From Variovorax sp. J22P240 (GTDB lineage Bacteria; Pseudomonadota; Gammaproteobacteria; Burkholderiales; Burkholderiaceae_C): a DNA stretch of 60,841 nt. A program made the translations under genes and the position numbers. Shown piece by piece: positions 34,107-42,869 of the stretch. The notes below the pieces were generated by a model. The model worked only from the letters and a program-made list of their open reading frames with translations, did not search any database and was not told where the DNA came from. The number at the start of each line of letters is the position of its first letter. The stretch's first letter is position 1. The stretch lies in contig NZ_JASZYR010000023.1 of NCBI RefSeq assembly GCF_030316855.1, positions 1-60,841 of the forward strand, given 5' to 3'.

Positions 34107-34868
34107 TTGGCGGGCATGTCTTCGCCGCCGAGCCCAACCCATATCGCAAGCGTCGTGCTCTTGGTGGCGCTACTTTTCGGTGCTTGGGCGCTAAAGGCGG
34201 GCTGGATCGCCATTCCCGAGCGCTATAACCCGTGGGCCGAACTGGACACGGCCGAAGCGCCAAACCTCCTCACCTCCGTGAAGCTCTCGCGCGCGCAGCG
34301 TGATCCCGCGCGTTGCCTCGCGCTGCTGGAAGCCTCAGGGATGCAGTTCGAGCCGATGCCCGACCGCACCACAGCTGAGGGCTGCGCATTGCGCAACACG
34401 GTACGCTTGGCCCGCGCGCGCGAGTTGACGTTGGGCACGCCGGTGCTGCTGAGCTGCCGCGCCGCGCTCGCCTTTGCGTTGTGGGAGCGCCATGTGATCC
34501 AGCCAGCGGCCGCCGAATTGCTGGGCACGCGCATCGTCCGCGTTGATCACCTGGGCGGCTATGCCTGCCGAAACGTGGTGGTGGGCCGACAGCAGCAAGA
34601 AGGTGTGCCCGGCCGGCGCAGCCAGCATGCAACGGCCGACGCGTTGGACGTCACCGCGTACACCCGCGCAGACCGTGGTCGCGTCCTCGTTATCCGGCGC
34701 GACTGGATGCCCGGCGCGTCGCACGCGCCAACACCGGAAGGCGCCTTCCTGAGCGAGGCGCACAAGGGGGCGTGCGAGCTCTTCGACGCCGTTCTCGGCC
34801 CTGACTACAACGACGTGCATGCCGACCACTTTCATCTGGAAGTTGGCGCCGGGCGTGCATGTCGCTGA
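34107..34868 (+). CDS. Extensin-like C-terminal domain protein, membrane-anchored
   Basis: 253 residues. One N-terminal membrane helix (HIASVVLLVALLFGAWALKA), then the extensin-like (peptidase M15-related) domain: LSCRAALAFALWERHVIQPA, H-x-ADALDV type segment SQHATADALDVTAYTRADRG, and DYNDVHADHFHLEVGAGRAC with the metal-binding His residues. Such proteins are thought to act on peptidoglycan in the periplasm. TTG 34107 has a perfect GAGGAG six bases upstream; ATG 34116 in the same frame is the alternative. Confidence 0.75.
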   Translation: MAGMSSPPSPTHIASVVLLVALLFGAWALKAGWIAIPERYNPWAELDTAEAPNLLTSVKLSRAQRDPARCLALLEASGMQFEPMPDRTTAEGCALRNTVRLARARELTLGTPVLLSCRAALAFALWERHVIQPAAAELLGTRIVRVDHLGGYACRNVVVGRQQQEGVPGRRSQHATADALDVTAYTRADRGRVLVIRRDWMPGASHAPTPEGAFLSEAHKGACELFDAVLGPDYNDVHADHFHLEVGAGRACR

Positions 34869-35070
34869 GCCCATTGCGCGTTTTCGTCGAGGCGGGCGCA
34901 AGGGCGACGTAGCGAGAGTTCAGACCGCAACGCACGGCGGACGCACGATCAATAGGTCGCCCACTTCCGCCTACCGCGTTCGGCGAATGCTGTCCTACTC
35001 ACGCGCCGCCGTGTTTACGTGGAGACTGCTGGGAAGGAGCGCGGAGCGGGAGTTTTTGAAGGAACTGATG

Positions 35071-35331
35071 ATGTCCGAACACTACCGCCGCCTGGCCGTT
35101 TTCGTCGACAACCCGGGTATTGAAAATTTCGTTTGGATCGTGCTCGAAAGTACCGGCGACCCCGCAGTGTGGTTGGATCTCGAAACGGGATTCGAGTCTT
35201 ACGATACTTGGATCGAGGCCTTTGAAGCGGGCAATCTCGCCTTGCGCGCTTATGTCGACGACGAGGATCGGGGGCCGATCGGTGAGTCGCTAGGAGAAAG
35301 CGAAGAGTCCGATGGAGACGATGGAGTCTGA
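35071..35331 (+). CDS. Small conserved-looking protein with acidic tail
   Basis: 86 residues, MSEHYRRLAVFVDNPGIENF, VWIVLESTGDPAVWLDLETG, FESYDTWIEAFEAGNLALRA and an acidic end GESEESDGDDGV. A decayed paralog lies at 8587-8803, which shows the gene belongs to a family that has been copied in this genome. AAGGA lies before the tandem ATG 35068/35071. Function unknown. Confidence 0.6.
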   Translation: MSEHYRRLAVFVDNPGIENFVWIVLESTGDPAVWLDLETGFESYDTWIEAFEAGNLALRAYVDDEDRGPIGESLGESEESDGDDGV

Positions 35332-35396
35332 GTTGAGTGCCGGCGTTCGCCTCGGCCGCCTGGCATGCCGAGGAGCCTAACGAAGCTCGAGGCAAT

Positions 35397-36278
35397 GTGA
35401 ATTCCGACACCCTTCAGTTCCGCGATGTCCCAGCGGATGATGTACGGCTCCACGTAGCCCTGACGGGGCCGGAAAAAGGTCGGTTGGTCATTCTGCTGCA
35501 TGGCTTTCCGGAGTTCTGGTACGCTTGGCGGCGGCTCCTGGCGCCTCTGGCCGCGGGCGGTCTGCGGGTCGCCGCCCCGGACCAGCGCGGGTATGGCCTG
35601 AGCGACAAGCCGCCAGCTATCCGTGACTATGGGCTCGATTTTCTTGCCGATGACGTGCTGGCGCTCGCCTCTGCCCTCGGCCATGAGCGTTTCAGCGTCG
35701 TTGGCCATGATTGGGGCGGCGTAATAGCTTGGCAACTGGCAGCTCGCAACCCGGAGCGCATCGAGCGCGCCGTCATTCTCAACGCACCGCATCCGGACAC
35801 GGTGCTGCGCCACGCGCTGCGCCATCCCATGCAGTTGCTAAGGAGCACGTATGTGGCGTTCTTCCAGGTCCCTGTGATCCCGGAGATCGCGTTGCGGACG
35901 AACGATTTCGCCGCGCTGGTCATGGCACTGACGCATAGCAGCCTGCCAGGGACCTTCAATGAGGACGATCTTCAACGATACAAGGAGGCGTGGTCACAGG
36001 ACCGCGCGCTGACGTCGATGCTGAATTGGTACAGAGCCGCTGCGACGGCATCGCCTTGCCGGGAACGGATCGCGGTCCCGGTGCGTGTAATTTGGGGGGA
36101 CAAGGACAGTGCGTTGGAGAGAACCCTTGCCGAAGATGGCGCCGCTCGCTGCGACCACGCCGAGGTGATTCACATCGAGAACGCCACTCACTGGATGCAT
36201 CACGAGGAACCGACACTTATCGAAAAGCTGGTGCGCGAGTTCGTCGCGGGGTCAGGCCGTAACGATGAATGGAGATGA
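35397..36278 (+). CDS. Alpha/beta hydrolase, epoxide hydrolase/haloalkane dehalogenase-like
   Basis: 293 residues from GTG 35397 (GAGG about 6 nt upstream). The fold markers are VILLHGFPEFWYAWRRLLAP (HG-x-P oxyanion loop), VAAPDQRGYGLSDKP, and nucleophile elbow VVGHDWGGVIAWQL with Asp as nucleophile. A helical cap and NATHWMHHEEP with the catalytic His complete it. The Asp nucleophile and DQRGYG fit epoxide hydrolases; dehalogenases have the same core. A start at 35337 adds residues without similarity. Confidence 0.85.
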   Translation: MNSDTLQFRDVPADDVRLHVALTGPEKGRLVILLHGFPEFWYAWRRLLAPLAAGGLRVAAPDQRGYGLSDKPPAIRDYGLDFLADDVLALASALGHERFSVVGHDWGGVIAWQLAARNPERIERAVILNAPHPDTVLRHALRHPMQLLRSTYVAFFQVPVIPEIALRTNDFAALVMALTHSSLPGTFNEDDLQRYKEAWSQDRALTSMLNWYRAAATASPCRERIAVPVRVIWGDKDSALERTLAEDGAARCDHAEVIHIENATHWMHHEEPTLIEKLVREFVAGSGRNDEWR

Positions 36279-36301
36279 GCTACTGGGGTGACTTGGAGAC
36301 G

Positions 36302-36883
36302 CTAAGGTGCGGGCACCGTCGACGATAGGCCACTTCGTGAAGTGCACGCGGCCACCTGAAATGGGATCGACTCTTCGTTCAACGCTTGGACGACTTCCGT
36401 GGTCCAATCCGCGGAGGGTCGGACATACAGCGCGCTGTCCAGAATGAAGTCCGCCTGCGCTTCCTTCGCAAGCCCCTCGACGGCAACGCGAACCCTACGG
36501 AACAGTTCGTCATAGCACTCGATTCCGCGGCGGGACCTCTCAGCATCCAGCAACTTGCGATCGATCATCAGCCGATGCTCCGCTTCCGTCAATCGGAGCA
36601 CGGCTGAGTTCACCAAGGCTGGCGACAATTGCCCCTCCTCAAGGCTAGACCGCACGACAGCCAGTTCCTCAGTGCGCCGACGAAGTGACGCCTCGCGCTC
36701 GACGAACTGGTCGGCAAGGGCTCGCTGAGCCAGACTTCCCATCCACGATTCACTGAAGACGCGCTCAACATCCACGACGCCCGGGCCGCTCGCCTTCGAA
36801 TGAGCCCCTAACAGCAGAAGTAGTACGGCCACCAAGCAACGCCGCCCATCCGACACAATAGCCAGCCGCCCAAATAAAACCAT
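36302..36883 (-). CDS. OmpH/Skp-like periplasmic protein
   Basis: 193 residues. Signal peptide RCLVAVLLLLLGAHSKASG, then GVVDVERVFSESWMGSLAQR (the OmpH strand and first helix), a long helical coiled part with ADQFVEREASLRRRTEELAV and ALVNSAVLRLTEAEHRLMID, and a C-terminal YDELFRRVRVAVEGLAKEAQ, ADFILDSALYVRPSADWTTE. Skp-type chaperones carry unfolded outer-membrane proteins. It is an orphan, away from bamA/lpxD, so a specialised role is likely. The 331 bp upstream (36884-37214) hold no other gene. Confidence 0.75.
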   Translation of the reverse strand: MVLFGRLAIVSDGRRCLVAVLLLLLGAHSKASGPGVVDVERVFSESWMGSLAQRALADQFVEREASLRRRTEELAVVRSSLEEGQLSPALVNSAVLRLTEAEHRLMIDRKLLDAERSRRGIECYDELFRRVRVAVEGLAKEAQADFILDSALYVRPSADWTTEVVQALNEESIPFQVAACTSRSGLSSTVPAP

Positions 36884-37214
36884 AAAGCGGAAAAGGCGTT
36901 GACCACCGGACAACATTGGGTGAGGACTCAAGGTTGCTGATCTCCTGTGAGTCGACTTCGACGTGATCTCTCCCGCGTCGCCGCCTTCTCCGAAGCATTT
37001 CAGTGTGTTGTTCAAACTCCGAATAGTCTTACGCTCCGCTCCCGCCGGAGCTGATTGACGGCAAGTTTGTGACATCAGCTGGGAGGCATGGCTCGAATGC
37101 ATCAGTGCTCGCAGATCTCAAGGACTGAAGCGCACGCCCGAGCGGGCCGTCGAAGCGCAAATGGCTCCAGCTGGCACGACCGCTGCGTGGCCTCGATTGC
37201 TAGGCTGATGACTG

Positions 37215-37721
37215 CTACTTTTTGGCGGCCGCCTGCACGTTGATTGCTGCTTCGGCCAACTCGCTCATCAACTCATCGCCACGGGCGATCTCGGCGACCG
37301 CGGTGTCGAGCGCCTTCTTGTCTTCCGAGCGCTTCAGGGCCCCCGCAAAGGCGGCGACTGTGCCGAATCCCGTGATGCCGTAGTGCGTCATGCGCTGATA
37401 CTGCGCAATGATCGCGGCATCGAGGACCGGTCCCTTCGCGGGCGCATCGTCGATCGTGTGTTTGGTCGCTTCCTCGACCAACCCTTGCATGCCTTTGCAG
37501 TGCTCTTTCTTGACCTTCTGGTCGAGGCCTTCAATCAGTCCCTTGAGCACCTCAGTGTGCTTGCCTATGCCCTCCTGAGAATTTGACAGGATCGTTTTGA
37601 GCTTCTGATGAGTGGCCTTCGGTGCAATCTTTTTGAGCACCTTTGCCATTTGGTCGTTCGCCGACCAAAGATCCTTGAGCTCGTCTGCGTAGAGCTCTTC
37701 AAGGCTTGAAACATTGGACAT
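37215..37721 (-). CDS. DUF892 ferritin-like protein (YciE family), copy 2
   Basis: 168 residues, nearly the same as the copy at 20129 (differences include VSSLEEL for ISSLEEL, GIGKHTEVLKGLIEG, and FAGALKRS). The whole helical fold and metal-site residues are kept, so both copies are probably functional. AAGGA precedes ATG 37721. Confidence 0.9.
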   Translation of the reverse strand: MSNVSSLEELYADELKDLWSANDQMAKVLKKIAPKATHQKLKTILSNSQEGIGKHTEVLKGLIEGLDQKVKKEHCKGMQGLVEEATKHTIDDAPAKGPVLDAAIIAQYQRMTHYGITGFGTVAAFAGALKRSEDKKALDTAVAEIARGDELMSELAEAAINVQAAAKK

Positions 37722-37869
37722 GGCAGCTTCCTTTCGCGAACTGGGAGACCAGTCTGCGCCGTCCGCGTGCGGCCCGTGTAGGAGAAGACGAGCACGCTGG
37801 TGCAGTCCGTGTCCGGCCCTGCGATGTTCCTGGGCAGGGGCCACCGGCAGGCGGCCGACGCACCTCGGC

Positions 37870-38112
37870 TTATCGTTTCTCGCGCTCTGCCTCCTCAGGC
37901 CGCTCGCGGTCTTGGTACGGTGAGCTTCCCTGGTTGACCGAGGCTCCGACGCCAGCGTCGCCCGGGCGCACCGGTCGACGCGCGGGTGCGGGTTCAGGTT
38001 CGCCCCCGTCCGGGGCTACTCCGCTTTCGGCATCCGTCTTGGCGAACTGCTTCATCGCGTTCTCCGCCGGAGTTGGTTGCCGCTCGGGGGTGGGATTAGC
38101 GGTGGCTTTCAT
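37870..38112 (-). CDS. Small hydrophilic protein of the DUF892 operon, copy 2
   Basis: 80 residues, MKATANPTPERQPTPAENAM, matching copy 1 at 20782-21024 with few changes (APARRPVRPG for TPPRRPVRPG). Open throughout and coupled to the upstream remnant by ATGA. Confidence 0.62.
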   Translation of the reverse strand: MKATANPTPERQPTPAENAMKQFAKTDAESGVAPDGGEPEPAPARRPVRPGDAGVGASVNQGSSPYQDRERPEEAEREKR

Positions 38113-38335
38113 GAGGCGTCGTCCTCCATATTGCGGGAAGGCGTCAGGTCTTCCGCGACGCCAAACGCGGCGGATTCGTCCTTTTTAGTGCTGGCGACGG
38201 TTCTTTTTTGCCGGCATGTGCTCTGTCGGCGCCGGGCCGGATGCGGATTCGCCAGTGCCGGTCTTCGTTCCGCTGAGTTTCTCGCCAGCACCGATGTTGT
38301 CGACCCCTCCGCTGGTCGAGGGGCCGAGGCGTCAG
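38109..38335 (-). pseudogene. First gene of DUF892 operon, copy 2, frameshifted and 5'-truncated
   Basis: The C-terminal part (STKKDESAAFGVAEDLTPSR) and the N-terminal part (GGVDNIGAGEKLSGTKTGTG, ASGPAPTEHMPAK) are in different frames. Copy 1 has five T after GGTTC at 21116-21120; this copy has six at about 38213-38218. The extra T breaks the frame. Similarity to copy 1 ends near 38335, marking the duplication edge. Confidence 0.75.
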
Positions 38336-38607
38336 AGTCACACCTGAGGTTGTCCCGAACGATGCGTTGTGATCACCTCGCGAAAGTTTGGTGCACATGC
38401 GCCGAGGGCGAGAGGGCGCTCGATGAACAGCATCGGGGGGTAGTCGTGGAGATCCATAAATAAGCACACATTCACGTTTCCTATCGGCTTTTGCTGTCAG
38501 AAAAAGGAGCATAAAAGGCGATGGTCACTCGGCAGCAATGGGTCGAACGTATCCAGTCTCTGGCGCGAGCAGAGCCGCGCCTTAAACCAACTGAACTGGA
38601 GACCGCC

Positions 38608-38784
38608 ATGAAGGACGACCCGAAGAAGACCGGCCTGGACCGAAAACTTATCTCGCTCAACGAGCCGCATGAGGTTCGCAGCTGGACCGAGTCGCTCGGC
38701 GTCACCGAGAAGGAGTTGCAGTCGGCGGTGGCCCAGGTGGGCAATAGCGCGGAGAAGGTGCGAGAGTTCCTGAAGCGGAAATGA
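38608..38784 (+). CDS. DUF3606 family protein
   Basis: 58 residues, MKDDPKKTGLDRKLISLNEP, then HEVRSWTESLGVTEKELQSA and VAQVGNSAEKVREFLKRK. The D-x-x-x-I-x-x-x-x-x-x-E-x-x-W-x-x-x-LGV-x-x-x-x-L-x-x-AV-x-x-VG pattern is that of DUF3606, a small helical family of unknown function frequent in stress islands. GGAG lies 7 nt before ATG 38608. An in-frame start at 38521 is less likely. Confidence 0.82.
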   Translation: MKDDPKKTGLDRKLISLNEPHEVRSWTESLGVTEKELQSAVAQVGNSAEKVREFLKRK

Positions 38785-38954
38785 GCACCAAAGCGCCTGC
38801 AATGGGGCCGTGCGGCGCGAAGTACGATGCCGAAACCGCGCGCCTGATCGCATCAATGCGGATAGCGCTCAGGAAGCCGATGAGACGGGCACCAGCGAAG
38901 CGGGCAAAGGCACCGCGCGGGCAACGCGATGCGGACCGTACTGGTCGCGCGTGA
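38781..38954 (+). CDS. Tiny basic protein coupled to DUF3606
   Basis: 57 residues, MSTKAPAMGPCGAKYDAETA, RLIASMRIALRKPMRRAPAK and a basic end. The start overlaps the DUF3606 stop (ATGA), the main support. The first 25 residues look protein-like, the rest is Arg-rich and could be out of frame after an indel. No family recognised. Confidence 0.35.
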   Translation: MSTKAPAMGPCGAKYDAETARLIASMRIALRKPMRRAPAKRAKAPRGQRDADRTGRA

Positions 38955-39099
38955 CGCCGTCCTTCTCTGCCCGACCATGAGACCGAGCACATTCGCCGGG
39001 CCTGCCAGGCCGCAGCCGGGTGACCATCCATGGAGACCGCGCCCGGTACCCCAGCCCCCGACCAAGTCGTCGCCCGACCCGCTGAACTGATTCCGCCGC

Positions 39100-39306
39100 C
39101 TACGCCTCTGGTGGCGTCGCGGCCTTTCCATCCGTCAAGCGCTCATTGCGCACATATGCGAGGTTGAGCGCTGTGAGCTTAGCCCTCCACTCGGCCAGAC
39201 CGACAGGTTCGCCGCGGTCCGCGCGTTCCCTGAGTTCCCTCATACTCTCTTGAGCGATCAAATATTCCTCAGATGACTCGAGGATCTCTTTCCAATCAGC
39301 AGTCAT
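39100..39306 (-). CDS. Small hypothetical protein
   Basis: 68 residues, MTADWKEILESSEEYLIAQE, then SMRELRERADRGEPVGLAEW and RAKLTALNLAYVRNERLTDG. A helical, charged small protein. Same strand as the next small ORF. No family recognised. Confidence 0.5.
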   Translation of the reverse strand: MTADWKEILESSEEYLIAQESMRELRERADRGEPVGLAEWRAKLTALNLAYVRNERLTDGKAATPPEA

Positions 39307-39321
39307 GCCCATCCCGTTCTG

Positions 39322-39546
39322 CTAAGCCAGCTCGGCATAGGTAGCGGTCCAGAACCAGTGGCTGGAGCGCTCTCTCGGGCTCGTCATCAGTTCGTACCTG
39401 ATCCGCACGCCGCCAAGGCCTGGCACCGCGATCTCGACAGAGGCGTACTTGTCCTGATCGGCGGCAGCGGGCGGTAACGTGCTACCGGCTCGGGCAATTT
39501 GAGCTTCATGGATCTGAGGGAGGATGCCGTTGTCTTCGTCGTCCAT
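39322..39546 (-). CDS. Small hypothetical protein
   Basis: 74 residues from ATG 39546, MDDEDNGILPQIHEAQIARA, then ASVEIAVPGLGGVRIRYELM and WFWTATYAELA. Strand-rich C-terminal half. Ends 15 bp before the next minus-strand gene, so both may be one transcript. Confidence 0.45.
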   Translation of the reverse strand: MDDEDNGILPQIHEAQIARAGSTLPPAAADQDKYASVEIAVPGLGGVRIRYELMTSPRERSSHWFWTATYAELA

Positions 39547-39808
39547 GCAGCCAGCACGCACCAGCCGTCGCGTCGCTGCTGTCGGACGAGCGCTCAAGCG
39601 CGCTCAAGCAAGGGCGAAAGGATGGCAACACCCCCATCGGGTCGCAAATCCAGGGTAAAGGTTCGCCAGAAAGTGCCGATATCCGCTCAGGTCATGTCGC
39701 CACAAACAGGAAAGGGAGGGAGCCTATGGGTCTTGTCATCACCACCAATACGCGCGCCCTCGTTGCAATCCTGCACGCCAGAAGGGCGGACAACGCCGTA
39801 AGGAACGA

Positions 39809-39942
39809 TTCCGCCCAAGCAGTACGGCGCCGGAACGGTCATCGTATGGGACAGCGGTACGTGGGAGCCCGTCGGCGACCCTCGTGAAGGGATTCAGAAA
39901 GGCGAGCCGGTCTTCCGGTTGCATGGCCACAAGATGGAAGGC
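39809..39942 (+). pseudogene. ligD: LigD 3'-phosphoesterase domain remnant
   Basis: The plus strand reads IPPKQYGAGTVIVWDSGTWE, then PVGDPREGIQKGEPVFRLHG HKMEG, an excellent match to the second half of the LigD phosphoesterase domain (IP-x-x-x-YG-x-GTV-x-VWD-x-G-x-W). The domain's start with its catalytic His residues is missing, and the frame runs into the antiporter gene. It is separate from, and opposite to, the POL remnant at 30498. Confidence 0.8.
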
Positions 39943-40044
39943 CTACCCGTGGCGGGGAGGCAGAGCAGCGCTCGGGGCGATGTCCCACAAAGAAGCGGTC
40001 GACCGGGCTGTTTCGTTGTGAAGAGCAAGGTTCACACTTCGCGC

Positions 40045-41349
40045 ATGACGGCGGCGACGTGGCTTTTGCTGATTGGGGCGCTCCTGATCCTGATGGCGCT
40101 CACGGGAACGTTGCTCAAGGCGCTTCCCATCAGCGCCGCCGCACTTTACCTGGTCATCGGGTTCGCCATTGGGCCGGGCGGATTTGGAGTGCTAGATCTC
40201 GAGCTGAGGCAGAACGACAAACTTATCGAGCACATCAGCGAGGCCGCGGTGTTGGTCTCGTTGTTTGCCGTCGGTCTGCGGCTGCAGATCCGCACGCAGC
40301 TTTCCAGCTGGGTTCTTCCTGCGCTCCTGGCCAGCGTCGGTATGGTCATCACGGTGGTGTTGATGACCGCAGCGGGGGTTGCACTGCAATGGAGCTTGCC
40401 GGGCGCGTTACTGCTGGCGGCGATCCTCGCCCCTACAGATCCGGTGCTCGCTTCTGACGTCCAGGTGCGTCACGAGAACGACGCCGACGAACTGAGGTTC
40501 GGGCTGACCGCGGAAGGCGGCCTCAACGACGGGGCCGCGTTCCCCCTCGTCTTGCTCGCGCTCGGCCTGCTGCACACGGGCTTCTTGGACGCCTCGGGAT
40601 GGAGATGGCTCGGTATCGACGTGGCCTGGGCAGTGATCGGAGCCTTGGCACTCGGTTGGACCAGTGGCGCGGTCTTCACGCGACTGACGCTGTTTTTGCA
40701 AACCCGCAAGCACCAGGCATTGGGAATGGAGAGTTTCCTAGCACTCGGCCTGATCGCCTTAACCTATGGCGTCGCGTTGCACGGCTTGGTGTACGGCTTC
40801 ATCGCCGTCTTCGTTGCTGGGCTGAGCATGCGCAATGTCGAGCGGCAGGCCGTGGCTGAAGCGGAGGGCGCAAAGGGCGCGCGCTCCGGGCACGGCGCCG
40901 ATTCTGTTGTGACCGCGCAGGCCGAGACGGCGAATGCGATGACGCGCGAAGTGCTCGGCTTTGCAAAGGAGATGGAGAAGTTCGTCGAGCTGGTCGCGAT
41001 GCTCGTGATCGGATGTCTGCTGCGGCCGGAAATGTTCACCGTTCGAAACCTGATCCTCGCGGTGCTCTTGCTCGCCGTGGCCCGCCCGGTGGCCGTTTAC
41101 CTGACTACCTGGGGCAGTCGATGGTCGCCGTCCCAGCGCCGCCTGGGTGCATGGTTTGGCATCCGCGGCGTCGGCTCCATTTACTACCTGGCGTATGCAT
41201 CGGCCCATGGAGCGGCCGAATCTGACCTCGACGCGACGATAGGGGTGGTGTTGGTGACCGTGACGTTGTCGGTGCTGCTACACGGGGTGTCCGCGACGCC
41301 GCTGATGCGGCTGTACCGGGCGACGCGACAACGCGACGGGCATGGTTAG
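40045..41349 (+). CDS. CPA1-type cation/proton antiporter (Na+/H+ exchanger family)
   Basis: 434 residues with about 11-12 membrane segments, starting MTAATWLLLIGALLILMALT. Family motifs: ALYLVIGFAIGPGGFGVLDL, EAAVLVSLFAVGLRLQIRTQ, the ion site AAILAPTDPVLASDVQV and LTAEGGLNDGAAFPLVLLAL, and late AWFGIRGVGSIYYLAYA. It exchanges Na+ or K+ for protons and helps pH and salt tolerance. ATG 40045 begins the first membrane helix; the frame is open further upstream only because the LigD remnant shares it. Confidence 0.88.
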   Translation: MTAATWLLLIGALLILMALTGTLLKALPISAAALYLVIGFAIGPGGFGVLDLELRQNDKLIEHISEAAVLVSLFAVGLRLQIRTQLSSWVLPALLASVGMVITVVLMTAAGVALQWSLPGALLLAAILAPTDPVLASDVQVRHENDADELRFGLTAEGGLNDGAAFPLVLLALGLLHTGFLDASGWRWLGIDVAWAVIGALALGWTSGAVFTRLTLFLQTRKHQALGMESFLALGLIALTYGVALHGLVYGFIAVFVAGLSMRNVERQAVAEAEGAKGARSGHGADSVVTAQAETANAMTREVLGFAKEMEKFVELVAMLVIGCLLRPEMFTVRNLILAVLLLAVARPVAVYLTTWGSRWSPSQRRLGAWFGIRGVGSIYYLAYASAHGAAESDLDATIGVVLVTVTLSVLLHGVSATPLMRLYRATRQRDGHG

Positions 41350-41355
41350 CCCGAG

Positions 41356-41389
41356 GCCGGAGGCTTCACGCCGATGCGCGGCCTCCGGC
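41356..41389. repeat. Inverted repeat after the antiporter gene
   Basis: GCCGGAGGC (41356-41364) and GCCTCCGGC (41381-41389) pair perfectly around a 16-nt loop. There is no T run, so it may be a weak terminator or the end of the adjacent ISKra4 relic. Confidence 0.5.
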
Positions 41390-41458
41390 GCGACTTGATT
41401 GGCCGATCTGCGGTCGAGTTCGCTGGCTGGAAAATGACGCCTGGCGCGCCCTCGGAGT

Positions 41459-41882
41459 TTGGCCGTGCAGATCAAAGTCAGTATTGCCATTTGCCGCGGC
41501 ACAGCCGAGTCGGACGCGTTGCCGCTGCTGATGCTGGAGGTCGATGCGCAGCCGAGCATCGAAACGCTGGGGCTGGGCTTGGCCGATGCCAAGGCAGTGC
41601 TCACGCAGCTGCAGGCCCAGATCGTCACGCGTCAGGTCGAGCTGATGTCGACGAGCCAGCGCCGATGCGATGGCTGCGGACTGAATCGCGCGATCAAGGA
41701 CTACCACGACGTCCACTACCGCAGCCTGTTTGGCAGTGTGTCGTGAAAGTGCCGCGTTGGCAGCGATGCGAATGTCGTTGCGGCACTGCCCCAAACGAAC
41801 GGTAGGCCCGGCGCTGGATCTCGGCGGAGTTGGAGTACGTCCAAAGCCGGCTGGCCGCCACGATACCCTATGCCAAGTCGTC
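41459..41882 (+). pseudogene. ISKra4-family transposase, N-terminal remnant
   Basis: QIKVSIAICRGTAESDALPL, QLQAQIVTRQVELMSTSQRR, CDGCGLNRAIKDYHDVHYRS and, after a frameshift near 41745, KVPRWQRCECRCGTAPNER and ARRWISAELEYVQSRLAATI PYAK. These align with the start of the larger ISKra4 relic at 45696-46682. The sequence switches abruptly at about 41882. Confidence 0.8.
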
Positions 41883-41930
41883 GGAGTTTCGGAATCCCAT
41901 TTTCCCAATTATCTCGGAAAAATCCATATG

Positions 41931-42745
41931 CTATTTTCTGGTCAACCGGATCGCCCCTCCACTTCCAAGCTGCCCTTCAAGCGTATTGGCGTCGATTTTT
42001 ATCAGGGTGATCGTATGGTCTTCGCATCCAGGCACGACCTCCGATGCGAAAACCTTGACGGCGACAGCAATATCCATCCGCTCGACGATCTGAATTCGAT
42101 ATTTCCTCCCGAGGCATGGATTGTCTTTCTCGAAAATTCGTGTGAAGGTTTGCCACGACCCGCCGTCCGGGGATAGGGAGATCATCGCCTCCCATGGCAA
42201 TGTGGGCCCGGTGGACCGCACTATTCCACCCCACTGCCCGGTCCAATCCGCATCCTTCAGTGTCGTTTCTGGCCCGGGCTTGATACGATCCGGCCTTGCC
42301 TCCCGTCGGGCGCCTTCTCAAGATCGGGGCGTGCCAGGTAGAGGGCGTTGTCGTAGCGGTGGACGAATCGACACCAGCGATCATCCAACGAATGCCACTT
42401 GATCACCAGGCAATAGGCGCCATCGCTTCGGATTCGCCAAGTGCCCGACCCCATGTAAGTCCATCGGTTCTCAAGATCATGGTTGGCAATGATGTGCCTT
42501 CCGTCTGGTCCATTGTTCCAGCTCAGCTTCCACCCAATCCTCGACGGCGACATGTACTCCGTGACCGAACCAGGAGCTATCAGCTCCCTCATTTCTGTCG
42601 CGGAAAGCCGCGGCGCCCCAGAGTCGAGCAGTTCCTTGGCCGTCACGTACGGCTGCGCCGCGCCGGCGTTGATCGTCGCAAGCAGCCACAGGGCCTGAAG
42701 CGGTAGCCCCCAGTACCCACGCGAAAGCCCGTGTTCCAGGAACAT
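41931..42745 (-). pseudogene. Exported protein with lipocalin-like C-terminus, one-base frameshift
   Basis: ATG 42745 opens a signal peptide (PLQALWLLATINAGAAQPYV). The first frame runs to KAPDGRQGRIVSSPG and stops; a second frame continues PDRIKPGPETTLKDADWTGQ, WGGIVRSTGPTLPWEAMISL, VKVFASEVVPGCEDHTITLI and a stop at 41931. A single indel near 42295 would join them into one ~270-residue secreted protein: a DUF995-like first half (GPDGRHIIANHDLENRWTYM, GTWRIRSDGAYCLVIKWHS) and a W-x-G-x-W...L-x-G lipocalin-like second half. Alternatively these are two genes, but the second lacks a start. Confidence 0.5.
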
Positions 42746-42869
42746 GGAAAACCCCAAAGTAGGCGCAGTGTATTTTTCCAGCCGCCCCTACGCAATCGAA
42801 TCATCTCGACATCGCGAGGCGTGCGCCGACCAGGCAGTAATTCCATACACCATTAACCAAAAATGGTGG

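Larger units (their letters stand above)
37215..38335 (-). repeat. Duplicated block, copy 2
   Basis: Second copy of the 20129-21284 block, same orientation. Gene order and the ~147-bp spacer between the second gene and the DUF892 gene are preserved (20635-20782 versus 37721-37870). Confidence 0.85.
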
